A stretch of DNA of 47,983 nucleotides, taken from NCBI GenBank assembly GCA_934747335.1, contig CAKVGS010000013.1:1-47983 (forward strand), written 5' to 3'. The position numbers and the translations under genes are program-made. This stretch comes from an uncultured Candidatus Melainabacteria bacterium. Lineage in GTDB: Bacteria; Cyanobacteriota; Vampirovibrionia; Gastranaerophilales; Gastranaerophilaceae. The notes below the pieces were generated by a model. It saw only the letters and a program-made list of their open reading frames with translations, ran no database searches and was not told where the DNA came from. Positions 1 through 7,279 of this stretch are shown in pieces. Every line of letters starts with the position of its first letter. The first letter of the stretch is position 1.

Positions 1-140
1 AAGCATAAGTAAAATACAAAATTTCATTTTCTCTATACAAGCTTGCCTCAAAGTCACATTCCATGTTCGCACGCACGCTCGCGGCACGATTGTCGTTCAT
101 TTAATGAAAATTATCATGGACAGGAGTGTTTGGAGAGGGG
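1..140. repeat. Dispersed repeat, left copy of a window-spanning inverted pair
   Basis: Positions 1-122 read nearly identically to the reverse complement of 47453-47574. Shared landmarks are AAGCATAAGTAAAATACAAA, CTTGCCTCAAAGTCACAT, GTTCGCACGCACG and CATGGACA. Similarity weakens but continues to about 140 (GGAGAGGGG). The core CGCGGC-CGATTGTCGTTC also occurs near 9231-9262 and 47917-47950. No open reading frame is present. It is a noncoding dispersed repeat that may continue left of the window. Confidence 0.8.
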
Positions 141-167
141 ATGTTGTTTATAATCACTCAAAATATT

Positions 168-185
168 TTTGTTAACATTTGTAAA
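168..185 (-). promoter_or_regulatory. HLR1-like box (one mismatch) upstream of the small tagged protein
   Basis: On the minus strand this reads TTTACAAATGTTAACAAA. It matches the cyanobacterial HLR1 consensus (G/T)TTACA(A/T)(A/T)-N2-(G/T)TTACA(A/T)(A/T) at all but one position. It lies about 70-90 bp before the start codon and upstream of AT-rich -10-like sequence (226-240), the position expected for an activator. Its authenticity rests on three perfect boxes elsewhere in the window. Confidence 0.5.
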
Positions 186-259
186 TATTTTTATATACAA
201 AGCAATTTTTAAAATTTTGAAACGTTATTATATATATACAAGTTGAAAAGGATATGACT

Positions 260-517
260 ATGGGTGTATCTCCAATCGAACAAAATTATCAATATGGTCT
301 TTACGGTCAAGGAAATAAATTTCCATCATTTGGCGGTTTAACTGTATCACCACGTATCACTCCAACCCCTTCCGTTGATAACCAATATGGAATCTCTATT
401 CCGCAAAATCATTCTTATACACAGGATGAAGCAGGAAATAGAATTGCAACCGGTCAAGACGGCGTAGGCTTGGCTCACGTGGATGCAAAAGACCATAAAT
501 TTATGCTTATTGCATAA
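260..517 (+). CDS. Small protein of unknown function with N-terminal F-x-G type motif
   Basis: I do not recognise this 85-residue protein. It is rich in Gly, Gln, Asn, Pro and Tyr and has no membrane segment or cysteine. An ATG exists at 254, but AAGGA at 248-252 is only 1 nt before it and 7 nt before the second in-frame ATG at 260, so 260 is the better start. Near residue 21 it carries KFPSFGG, resembling the aromatic-x-Gly motif ending the N-terminal leaders of four larger proteins here. The later part holds DEAGNRIATGQDG. It is monocistronic, preceded by an HLR1-like box and followed by a terminator shared with convergent pepA. A small structural or exported protein is possible but unproven. 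Confidence 0.6.
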   Translation: MGVSPIEQNYQYGLYGQGNKFPSFGGLTVSPRITPTPSVDNQYGISIPQNHSYTQDEAGNRIATGQDGVGLAHVDAKDHKFMLIA

Positions 518-545
518 AAAAACATTAAAAATTGAACAACAAAAA

Positions 546-571
546 GGCGGGCTTTTTAAAGTCCGCCTTTT
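546..571. terminator. Bidirectional terminator between the small tagged gene and pepA
   Basis: GGCGGGCTTT (546-555) pairs with AAAGTCCGCC (558-567), with one G-U pair. A-rich sequence precedes it and TTTT follows, so it can stop transcripts from both sides. Confidence 0.85.
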
Positions 572-587
572 GTTATAACAAAACAGA

Positions 588-1988
588 TTATTGTTCTAAA
601 ATATAGTTCAATAATGTTCTAACACCTGCGCCGGTTGCACCTTTGATAAACTCTTGTTGAGGTTTTTCAAGGTAAGCTACACCTGCTATATCAATATGCG
701 CCCACTTAACATCTTTTACGAATTTTTGTAAGAACACTCCGGCTGTTGAAGCACCGCCCCAACGAGAACCTGTATTTTTCATATCTGCAATGTCACTCTT
801 TAAGCTGTCAAAATATTCATCCCAAAGAGGAAGTTCCCAATATTTTTCACCACTTCTGTCAGCTGTTGAGATAAGATTTTTAACCAAAGTTTCATCATTA
901 CCCATAATACCTGCTGCGTTTGTGCCTAAAGCGACTACACAAGCACCTGTAAGTGTTGCAAGGTCGATAACTTCGTCTACACCAAGTTCACAAGCATAAC
1001 AAAGTGCGTCAGCTAAAGTTAATCTGCCTTCTGCGTCTGTGTTATCAACTTCGATAGTTTTTCCGTTTTTAGCAGTTAAAATGTCGCCCGGTTTGTATGC
1101 GCTACATCCAGGCATGTTTTCGCATGCGGCAATAATTCCATGAACTTCTACTTGCGGATTAAATTCTCTAATAATGCTCATTACGCCTAAAACACAAGCC
1201 GCTGCGGACATATCATCTTTCATTGTAAGCATTGAAGATGCAGGTTTAATATCTAAACCGCCGCTATCGAATGTGATACCTTTTCCGATAATAGCAATGC
1301 GTTTTTTAGGATTATCAACTGAATATTTCATGTGAATGAATTTAGGTTCTTGAGCGCTGCCTTTTGCAACGGCTAAGAATGCGCCCATACCCATTTTTTC
1401 ACATTCTTCTCTATTGTAAATTTTTGTTTCAAGTCCAAAATCGCATGCTATATTTGCAAGTTCTGTTGGAGTTGCAAGTTGAGCAGGTTCGTTGGCTAAG
1501 TTTCTCGCAAATGTCATGGCTGAAGCAATTTTTTCTGCTTTTTTAACAATTTCTTCATTTGCTTGAACATATACTTCTTTAATTTTATTATCCTTCTTTT
1601 CGGATTTATACTTATCAAAAGCATAATCTGCTATTAGCGCGCCCATTGTGAATTGTTCCGAATAATCAAATTCAATTCCTTCAAGAGAGAATGAAACTTT
1701 TTTAGCTTCCATTTGCATACACTTTTTAACTGCTTTGTAAATAGCCTCTCTCATTTTATTAGGTGTAAAATCTTCTTTTTTACCTAAGCCTAAAACAAGC
1801 ACTTTTCTGTAAACTTCTTGACCGTAAGTTGGAAGAAGATATGTTTCGCCGAATTTACCTTTAAAATTGTCTTGTTCAATAGCGTATTTGTTAGCAAGTT
1901 CACTAACTGTTTTTTCGCCTTCGAACATGTTTACGACAAGGATGTCGGCATCAATAGTTTTAACATCTTGAACAACTTTGATTTCCAT
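588..1988 (-). CDS. pepA: Leucyl aminopeptidase, M17 family
   Basis: Cytosolic dinuclear-metal aminopeptidase releasing N-terminal residues in peptide turnover. The 466-residue length is normal for M17. The C-terminal catalytic domain has KGITFDSGG (K236, D241), DIKP (K248), MKDDM (D259) and NTDAEGR (D318, E320, R322). These are the metal-binding and catalytic residues of the E. coli PepA family with the same spacing. AAGGAG lies 9 nt before the ATG on the minus strand, a classical ribosome site. The gene stands alone and converges on the small tagged gene across a shared terminator. The N-terminal domain is divergent, as usual for the family. Identification is firm. Confidence 0.95.
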   Translation of the reverse strand: MEIKVVQDVKTIDADILVVNMFEGEKTVSELANKYAIEQDNFKGKFGETYLLPTYGQEVYRKVLVLGLGKKEDFTPNKMREAIYKAVKKCMQMEAKKVSFSLEGIEFDYSEQFTMGALIADYAFDKYKSEKKDNKIKEVYVQANEEIVKKAEKIASAMTFARNLANEPAQLATPTELANIACDFGLETKIYNREECEKMGMGAFLAVAKGSAQEPKFIHMKYSVDNPKKRIAIIGKGITFDSGGLDIKPASSMLTMKDDMSAAACVLGVMSIIREFNPQVEVHGIIAACENMPGCSAYKPGDILTAKNGKTIEVDNTDAEGRLTLADALCYACELGVDEVIDLATLTGACVVALGTNAAGIMGNDETLVKNLISTADRSGEKYWELPLWDEYFDSLKSDIADMKNTGSRWGGASTAGVFLQKFVKDVKWAHIDIAGVAYLEKPQQEFIKGATGAGVRTLLNYILEQ

Positions 1989-2106
1989 AGTTCAAAACTC
2001 CTTTCTTATTTAACCCTATTTTAAGCAAGTTTTAATAAAAATTAAATACGTTAATTAGATTATAAAACATAACATAACGATAATAACTTTAAAAAATTAA
2101 ATTTGA

Positions 2107-2658
2107 TTATACAAAACGTTTTTTGTGTTCATTTACTATATTTATATTTTCTTCACTTGGAAAATACTTTTTAATAAAATTTAGCAAAGTTTGATATTTT
2201 TTTTCTTCAAAATCTGCTTTTTTATTCCAGCCATTTTCTAATAATTCTTTTATAATACTTGCATCATCACATTTTTTTTGTTTTTGATAATAAGCAATGC
2301 ATTCACCGGTTCTATGTTTGCCAAAATGACAATGAACGTAAGTCTTAAATTTATTTTCTTTTATCCTTGCAATCGCGTTTTTAAATAAATTTTCATCCGG
2401 CAATAAATTTTCCATAAATGTGACAGGCATACTAATATATTTTATGTTAAAGCATTTACAATAAAATTTTTCTATTGCTTTTGCAGTCTTAGCACCTTTT
2501 ATTGTAGTTGCTCTTAAATCAATAATTTGATTAACGCCTTTCATTTTTAACCTTGCGACTTTAATCGGTGTAAAAGCTGCACTACCACGCAAAACTTTTT
2601 CATCCACTTTCATTATTCTTTGATAGCCTAAAATATATTTTAAATCTCTAATATTCAT
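2107..2658 (-). CDS. Dual-specificity / tyrosine phosphatase-like protein
   Basis: The 183-residue protein contains the Cys-phosphatase signature C-x5-R, HCHFGKHRTG with C110 and R116. An upstream LRGSAAFT...GVNQIIDLR segment (residues 23-49) is typical of bacterial DSP-like phosphatases. It should hydrolyse phosphoesters of proteins or small phosphorylated molecules through a Cys-phosphate intermediate; the substrate is unknown. The general acid Asp is not obvious but may be D88 in the LLPDEN loop. There is no signal peptide, so it is probably cytosolic. No clear Shine-Dalgarno sequence precedes the start. The next gene on this side is a tRNA on the opposite strand, so it appears monocistronic. 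Confidence 0.75.
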   Translation of the reverse strand: MNIRDLKYILGYQRIMKVDEKVLRGSAAFTPIKVARLKMKGVNQIIDLRATTIKGAKTAKAIEKFYCKCFNIKYISMPVTFMENLLPDENLFKNAIARIKENKFKTYVHCHFGKHRTGECIAYYQKQKKCDDASIIKELLENGWNKKADFEEKKYQTLLNFIKKYFPSEENINIVNEHKKRFV

Positions 2659-2765
2659 AATTATTTAAAAACTTAAAAAAATAAAATTTGCTAGTTAGCT
2701 AGTAATAATTTTTATAAAGATTTATGTGAAATTTATCCATACTATAAAAACAAAAAAGAAAATAC

Positions 2766-2793
2766 TTGACATAAAAGTTTGACCATGTATGAT
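2766..2793 (+). promoter_or_regulatory. Sigma-70 promoter of tRNA-Val
   Basis: Consensus -35 TTGACA (2766-2771), a 16-nt spacer and TATGAT (2788-2793), 13 nt before the mature tRNA 5' end. Confidence 0.75.
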
Positions 2794-2805
2794 TGTAAAT
2801 GTCGA

Positions 2806-2881
2806 GGGCGTTTAGCTCAGTTGGTAGAGCGTCTCCCTTACAAGGAGAGGGTCAGAAGTTCGAGTCTTCTAACGCCCACCA
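2806..2881 (+). tRNA. tRNA-Val (anticodon UAC)
   Basis: A complete cloverleaf: acceptor GGGCGTT/AACGCCC, D arm GCTC-AGTTGGTA-GAGC, anticodon arm TCTCC-CTTACAA-GGAGA with anticodon TAC, T arm AGAAG-TTCGAGT-CTTCT. The 3' CCA is encoded. It has a consensus promoter upstream and an intrinsic terminator just downstream, so it is transcribed alone. Confidence 0.97.
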
Positions 2882-2884
2882 TTT

Positions 2885-2909
2885 AAGAGGTCTTTAAGAC
2901 CTCTTTTTT
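2885..2909 (+). terminator. Intrinsic terminator of tRNA-Val
   Basis: AAGAGGTC-tttaa-GACCTCTT hairpin followed by a run of T. Confidence 0.85.
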
Positions 2910-2952
2910 AATGTTTAAATTCTGTGTGTAATTGGTGGGTAATCAGTTAGCT

Positions 2953-4386
2953 CTATTTTTCCAAATTAAACTTATACAATTTCTTCTTCAATGTTGTAAA
3001 ACTGATATTTAATTTCTTGCAAATATCCGTTTTTGACATTCCGGCTTCCAGCATGTCTTGCAGAACTTCTTTTGTGACTTTATCAGCGTTGATGTATTCT
3101 TTTTTTGCATAACTTGTCATTCCAAAAGATTGTGTCAACGTATGATACAAACTTGGCGTTATATTGTATAATTCGCAAATTTCTTGAGGAGTTGCGCCTT
3201 GGTCTAAATACTCTTGCACTTCTTTTTTGTCGATTTCTTTAATTCTGTTTATTGAATCCGATAATTGAGTTTCCACTTTTGCAACTTTAGCTTTATGATA
3301 AAATGTACCTTCTACAATCCCAAGATTTTCAATAAGTTCATCCTTATTTTCCCAATTGTCAACGACATTTTGCAATTTATGTTTTGGCACAAATACTTCG
3401 TTTGCATGGCTTTTGTAATCATATCTTATATCAAGACGTTTTAATAATTGATAAAATGTGCTTTGAGAAAGTTTTAAACGTTTTAGCATTTCATCAACAC
3501 TTAAACCGCTGTCAACAACCTCTTGCAATTTTTCTTTTGTAATCGAATCTATATTTTCTCTGCTAAGTTTAAGCTTGGTTGTAACTCCGAGTTTGTTTAA
3601 CAAACCTGTGTAATATCGCCTTGCAATATGCAATTCTTCACATATTTCGGCTACACTTTTGCCTGATTCTATTAAAGCTTCTAACCGTTCTTTTGTAATT
3701 TCACCTGCAATAGCTTTTGTTTCACGAATCGAAGTTTTTATATGAAACTTGCTAATAAGCGTATCAATAGAAGATTTTGAAATTTCCAATTCTTCTGCAA
3801 TTTCATCGTAATTTTTACCTTGATTTAGAAGAGTTTCCAATTGTTCTTTTTTTACACCTCTAACTCGTTGATGATTCGTCTTGTATCGAGTTTGGATATC
3901 AAATTTCTGAACCAAATCATAGTAAGCACTTTTTCCAATATTCAATTCTTTGCAAATATCATCAATCGAAACTTGTTTATCTACAAGCTCCTGCAATTTT
4001 TCTTTCGTAACGGCTTTTCTATTTGCGCCGACAATATATTTTTCTCTCAAACCAAATTTATCAATTAGGTTGTAATAAGCAGTTGTTGTAATTTTAAAGA
4101 ATTTGCAGATTGCATCAATCGGAGTCTTATTTTTCAATAACTCTTCAAATTTTTCTTGCGAAATTTTGGAAAGTTCGCTGTTATAATTTTCTAATTTAGA
4201 TGAAATTCCCAACTTTTTTAACCACTTGTAGTATGTTGCCATACTAACACCAAGTGCTTGATAAACTTCTTTTTCACTTTTTGCTGTTTTGCGAAGCTCC
4301 AAAACTTTTTCTTTTGTAATTATAACTTTTTTACCCACAAAATTGGGATTCTGTTGTGAATTTATAATATTGATTGTGATACGCAT
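2953..4386 (-). CDS. Protein of nine tandem helix-turn-helix repeats with N-terminal tag
   Basis: The 477 residues consist of a 20-residue leader (MRITINII...NPNFVGKK) and nine tandem repeats of 51-52 residues, from about residue 22 to the end. Each repeat follows the pattern [IV]TKEKLQELL-x5-S-x2-[ED]ICKELNI-x5-YY-x-LL-x-K[FL]-x-[IL], then a variable linker. This looks like a homeodomain-like/resolvase-type HTH (helix, turn, recognition helix ending in YYxLLxKFGI). The last repeat stops after the recognition helix. No enzymatic domain is present, so I infer a modular nucleic-acid-binding array. Residues just before the YY position vary most between repeats (GKSAYY, TTTAYY, SQSTFY, ARRYYT). 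AAGGA precedes the ATG. It lies downstream of malQ but is separated by a terminator. I know no characterised homologue. Confidence 0.75.
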   Translation of the reverse strand: MRITINIINSQQNPNFVGKKVIITKEKVLELRKTAKSEKEVYQALGVSMATYYKWLKKLGISSKLENYNSELSKISQEKFEELLKNKTPIDAICKFFKITTTAYYNLIDKFGLREKYIVGANRKAVTKEKLQELVDKQVSIDDICKELNIGKSAYYDLVQKFDIQTRYKTNHQRVRGVKKEQLETLLNQGKNYDEIAEELEISKSSIDTLISKFHIKTSIRETKAIAGEITKERLEALIESGKSVAEICEELHIARRYYTGLLNKLGVTTKLKLSRENIDSITKEKLQEVVDSGLSVDEMLKRLKLSQSTFYQLLKRLDIRYDYKSHANEVFVPKHKLQNVVDNWENKDELIENLGIVEGTFYHKAKVAKVETQLSDSINRIKEIDKKEVQEYLDQGATPQEICELYNITPSLYHTLTQSFGMTSYAKKEYINADKVTKEVLQDMLEAGMSKTDICKKLNISFTTLKKKLYKFNLEK

Positions 4387-4451
4387 ATTCTAATTCCTTT
4401 ATGTCAATTATTTTACCATAAAAATTGTTCAAAAAAATTGTTTTCTAATAA

Positions 4452-4494
4452 GCAAAAAAAAAAGAACTACGCCTCATATTTGCAATAGTTCTTT
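4452..4494 (-). terminator. Terminator of the glucanotransferase gene
   Basis: On the minus strand AAAGAACTA pairs with TAGTTCTTT (arms 4486-4494 and 4461-4469), followed by a long T run. Confidence 0.8.
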
Positions 4495-4521
4495 ATCTAA
4501 ATTTTTATAAATTACTACAAT

Positions 4522-6459
4522 TTATACGTTTTTCTTACCAGAATATAAATCTCTCATCATCTGAACGAATTTATCAGCCAAACTTTTATATCCCGGATTA
4601 ATACCACTTTGATTATCTCTAGTTAAAAAGTCTTTTGGGAAAACTCTTGACCAATAAGGTAACAATGCTTCCGGTGTTGTTTTCATCAAGAATTTATCCA
4701 TCATTCCGTTCCAAAATCCCGGAATATTTGGTCTGAAATAAATTCCAAGTGCATCCTGAAGAGTTGTTTGAACTTGTTTTACGTCATTCGTGTAATGCCA
4801 TTTTAATAGATTTTCATAAACTGCATCTTTGCTGTTCATTTCTTCTTCTGTCAAATTTAATTCTTTTTTACAGAAAGTTTCAAATTTTTTCTTTGCTCTT
4901 TTATTTAAGCTTCCATCCATAAGTTTATCCACAAATTCCCTTAATGGCGGCATATCATGGTTGCCCGTTAAAATAGCTACATTTTTGTTAAGATGTTTTT
5001 TATTTTTGGGGTCGCATATATCCATACCAACAGGAACATGTTGGCTTATAAAATTTTTACCGAATTTCTTTCTAAAATCTTTGTAAGCTTTTGTTTTTGC
5101 AAGAGGCCCAAAATCTTCCAAAACATAAGTTTCTTCAGGTTTTAGTCCAAGTTCTTTGGCAACCCTAATAAAAACTTCAAAAACATTTTCACCTTTCGAG
5201 TTCTTTTTATTATAAATATCTTCTATCCATGAATTGTCAAAAAATCCTTCCCCCATACCGCCATCTTTAATAGGCTTGAAAATATCATTACCTTTTAATA
5301 CAGTACCATCAGCTTTTTTATATTCAACGGGTATTGCCGCTCTATTGACATAACCGACAAAATGATCTAATCTTAAGTCTGCGTTTCTTAGCAACTGTTT
5401 TAATGATGCTTCATGATATTCCCAAAATTCAGGAGAATCATAATTGTACAATGCATGTCCCCAAACTTGCGTATACGGATAAGCTTTTTCAGAAGGACAT
5501 CCGCTTACTTTTGTAGGTTTAAAGTTTTTGTCTAAAAGAAATATATTTTTCTTTCCCCAAACATCAACCCCGCCTGAACTTACTCCAACTGGCAAATCCA
5601 TCATTAATCGGATACCTTTGTCTGCTAATTCATCTGCCATCTCATTATATTGCTTGTTATATAAAAATTGTTCAAATTTATACAAACCAACACCATCTTC
5701 ATATTCTTTTTTGTCTATTTTATTACCCAAAACATTTAAAATTTTGTCTTTTAATGAAATCCCTTCAGCCTTTGCGTCTTCGGGTGCTGTTTGCAATTTT
5801 TTATCCCAATTTGGCCAATATGCACCAAATTTTCTTGATAAAACATCATAATTTGCATAATCTTCTAACCACAAATTATCTTGTTCTTCTACAAAATTAT
5901 TGTATTCCTTTTTTATACTCTCAGTTTCAGGAAGTTTTTTAAATCTTTCATAAGCCTTTTTGAATCGTGGATTTTTTTGACGTTCTAACATATCAAGAGT
6001 AAATTCAGGAACTGTTACATCATCAGGCAATTCTGAACGCTTTAAAATTCTTCCATACTCTTTACCTGTAAGCTTATTTAAATTAACAATAAATTTATTT
6101 CTGCTAAATCTGCCTGTTGAACTGTAAGGACATAAATTATCTTCTAAGGCATTGAGCGGATTCATAATCCAATGAGTTTGTTTTGCCTTTTTTAACCAGT
6201 TTATAAACTTTGTCGTTTGTAAATCCCCAAACTGTCCGCAAAATGAACGAGATGCAGGCAAGCTTGTAATATGCATTAACAATCCTCTTTGAGTTACAAC
6301 ACCTTTTGATGTTATACCGTTAAAAGATATACTGCTTTGAAAGCTATCATTTGTTTTTGCAGTTTGTAAATATTGCTCATTTAGTGCAATATTCTTCAAA
6401 GATGAAGTCTTTTGAAAAGAATAATTCCTCATTGTTTGCTGAATTGATTGGATGTACAT
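4522..6459 (-). CDS. malQ: 4-alpha-glucanotransferase (GH77) with N-terminal extension
   Basis: Disproportionating enzyme moving alpha-1,4-glucan segments between maltooligosaccharides or glycogen. The family start block RGLLMHITSLP appears only at residue 58, so there is an N-terminal extension of about 55 residues not needed for GH77 catalysis. Catalytic blocks are LRLDHFVGY (Asp nucleophile), YVLEDFGPL (Glu acid/base) and LTGNHDMPPL (third Asp); PYSSTGRFSRN matches the family PY(Q/S)S block. The extension begins MYIQSIQQ and ends SISFNG (residues 44-48), the same style of leader as three other proteins here. AAGGAG precedes the ATG. At 645 residues it is longer than the usual 500 or so because of the extension and internal insertions. 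The activity call is firm; the role of the extension is unknown. Confidence 0.92.
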   Translation of the reverse strand: MYIQSIQQTMRNYSFQKTSSLKNIALNEQYLQTAKTNDSFQSSISFNGITSKGVVTQRGLLMHITSLPASRSFCGQFGDLQTTKFINWLKKAKQTHWIMNPLNALEDNLCPYSSTGRFSRNKFIVNLNKLTGKEYGRILKRSELPDDVTVPEFTLDMLERQKNPRFKKAYERFKKLPETESIKKEYNNFVEEQDNLWLEDYANYDVLSRKFGAYWPNWDKKLQTAPEDAKAEGISLKDKILNVLGNKIDKKEYEDGVGLYKFEQFLYNKQYNEMADELADKGIRLMMDLPVGVSSGGVDVWGKKNIFLLDKNFKPTKVSGCPSEKAYPYTQVWGHALYNYDSPEFWEYHEASLKQLLRNADLRLDHFVGYVNRAAIPVEYKKADGTVLKGNDIFKPIKDGGMGEGFFDNSWIEDIYNKKNSKGENVFEVFIRVAKELGLKPEETYVLEDFGPLAKTKAYKDFRKKFGKNFISQHVPVGMDICDPKNKKHLNKNVAILTGNHDMPPLREFVDKLMDGSLNKRAKKKFETFCKKELNLTEEEMNSKDAVYENLLKWHYTNDVKQVQTTLQDALGIYFRPNIPGFWNGMMDKFLMKTTPEALLPYWSRVFPKDFLTRDNQSGINPGYKSLADKFVQMMRDLYSGKKNV

Positions 6460-6634
6460 TTTGAACTCCTTACTTGTTAATACACATTAAATACCAGTTA
6501 ATAACATGTAAGCATGAAGAAAATTAAATTTGCGCCTTAAAATTGAAAGTTTTACAAATCTTAATGGTTAATGGCTAGTAAAACACATTTAATAGTGATT
6601 AGAATTAGGTTAACACTAATACTATACTTTTATT

Positions 6635-6859
6635 ATGGGTATAAATAATAATCTCGAAAAAAAGTTCGGCGCAAAGCTTGCTTACGTTAGAAAATCTAAG
6701 AAATTTTCTCAAATGAAGCTTGCAGAAATTGTTGATATGAATTTTAATTACATTGGTCAAATTGAACGAGGAGAAGCCAATGTTACGATTCATACAATGA
6801 AAGTATTGGCAGATGCACTTGATATAGAGATGAAAGAATTGTTTGATTTTACGTTTTAA
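6635..6859 (+). CDS. XRE-family HTH regulator, probably on a leaderless transcript
   Basis: The 74-residue single-domain Cro/CI-type DNA-binding protein has the five-helix XRE fold pattern: FGAKLAYVRKSKKFSQMKLAEIV, then NFNYIGQIERGEANVT and TMKVLADALDIEMKELF. There is no effector domain. No Shine-Dalgarno sequence precedes it. A -10 element TATACT (6623-6628) ends 6 nt before the ATG, with a weak -35 TTAGAA (6599-6604), so transcription likely starts at the A of the ATG. It is monocistronic. It sits divergent from malQ and just upstream of the structured RNA, so it could regulate either or itself. Its target is unknown. Confidence 0.88.
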   Translation: MGINNNLEKKFGAKLAYVRKSKKFSQMKLAEIVDMNFNYIGQIERGEANVTIHTMKVLADALDIEMKELFDFTF

Positions 6860-6903
6860 CAGTCGTTTATTGTTTTTGTTAAAACAACTCTTTTTAAAAT
6901 ATA

Positions 6904-6932
6904 TTGATATATTTACCCCAATATGCTAAAAT
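6904..6932 (+). promoter_or_regulatory. Extended -10 promoter driving the structured RNA
   Basis: TTGATA (6904-6909), a 17-nt spacer ending in TGC, then TAAAAT (6927-6932). Predicted start is about 6939. This is among the best sigma-70-type promoters in the window. Confidence 0.7.
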
Positions 6933-6938
6933 TTAGGT

Positions 6939-7245
6939 CTGAACATTTAAAACGGAATACAGGCTAAAGATTTTGATGAACATTTATCGAATTTCACTAA
7001 CGCGAAAGGAGGTCTTTCACTTCACTTTCAAGCCGGTAGGTTTTATTAAGGCGGACTTGATATTACACAAAAGATTTGTGACTCTCAATTTGACGCCGTC
7101 CTTAATTTTACGTGCGTAGCACTGTTAGTTGAAATCAATGAAAAAGAATTAGCACTACTCACAATAATGCTAATTCTAATCTACAAAATCCTACATTAGT
7201 GTAGGCGGTAAGGGTGCTTTCATCACCCTTGCCTGTATTCTTATT
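6939..7245 (+). ncRNA. Structured RNA of about 300 nt, family not recognised
   Basis: No credible ORF occupies this 420-bp gap, but it is full of helices. GAATACAGGC (6955-6964) pairs with GCCTGTATTC (7231-7240) to close the whole region. TTAAGGCGG (7046-7054) pairs with CCG-t-CCTTAA (7096-7105) and encloses CACAAA-aga-TTTGTG (7066-7080). GAATTAGCA/TGCTAATTC (7146-7176), CCTACA-ttag-TGTAGG (7190-7205) and GGTAAGGGTG/CACCCTTGCC (7207-7233) follow. The last hairpin shares 3 nt with the closing stem, so the two may compete. It lacks RNase P, tmRNA, SRP and 6S landmarks. It could be an independent ncRNA or a regulatory leader of the peptidase gene starting at 7280. A MITE is also possible because ACGTGCGTAGCAC recurs at 47590. 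Confidence 0.55.
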
Positions 7246-7279
7246 TTAACCTATTTAAATAATTTTTCAAGAGTATAAT

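Noticed and set aside
6939..7245. RNase P, tmRNA, SRP or 6S identity for the structured RNA
   Set aside because: No GAGGAAAGTCC/ACAGAA (RNase P), no tRNA-like T arm or tag reading frame (tmRNA), no GGAAGC-type SRP loop, and no long single 6S hairpin were found.
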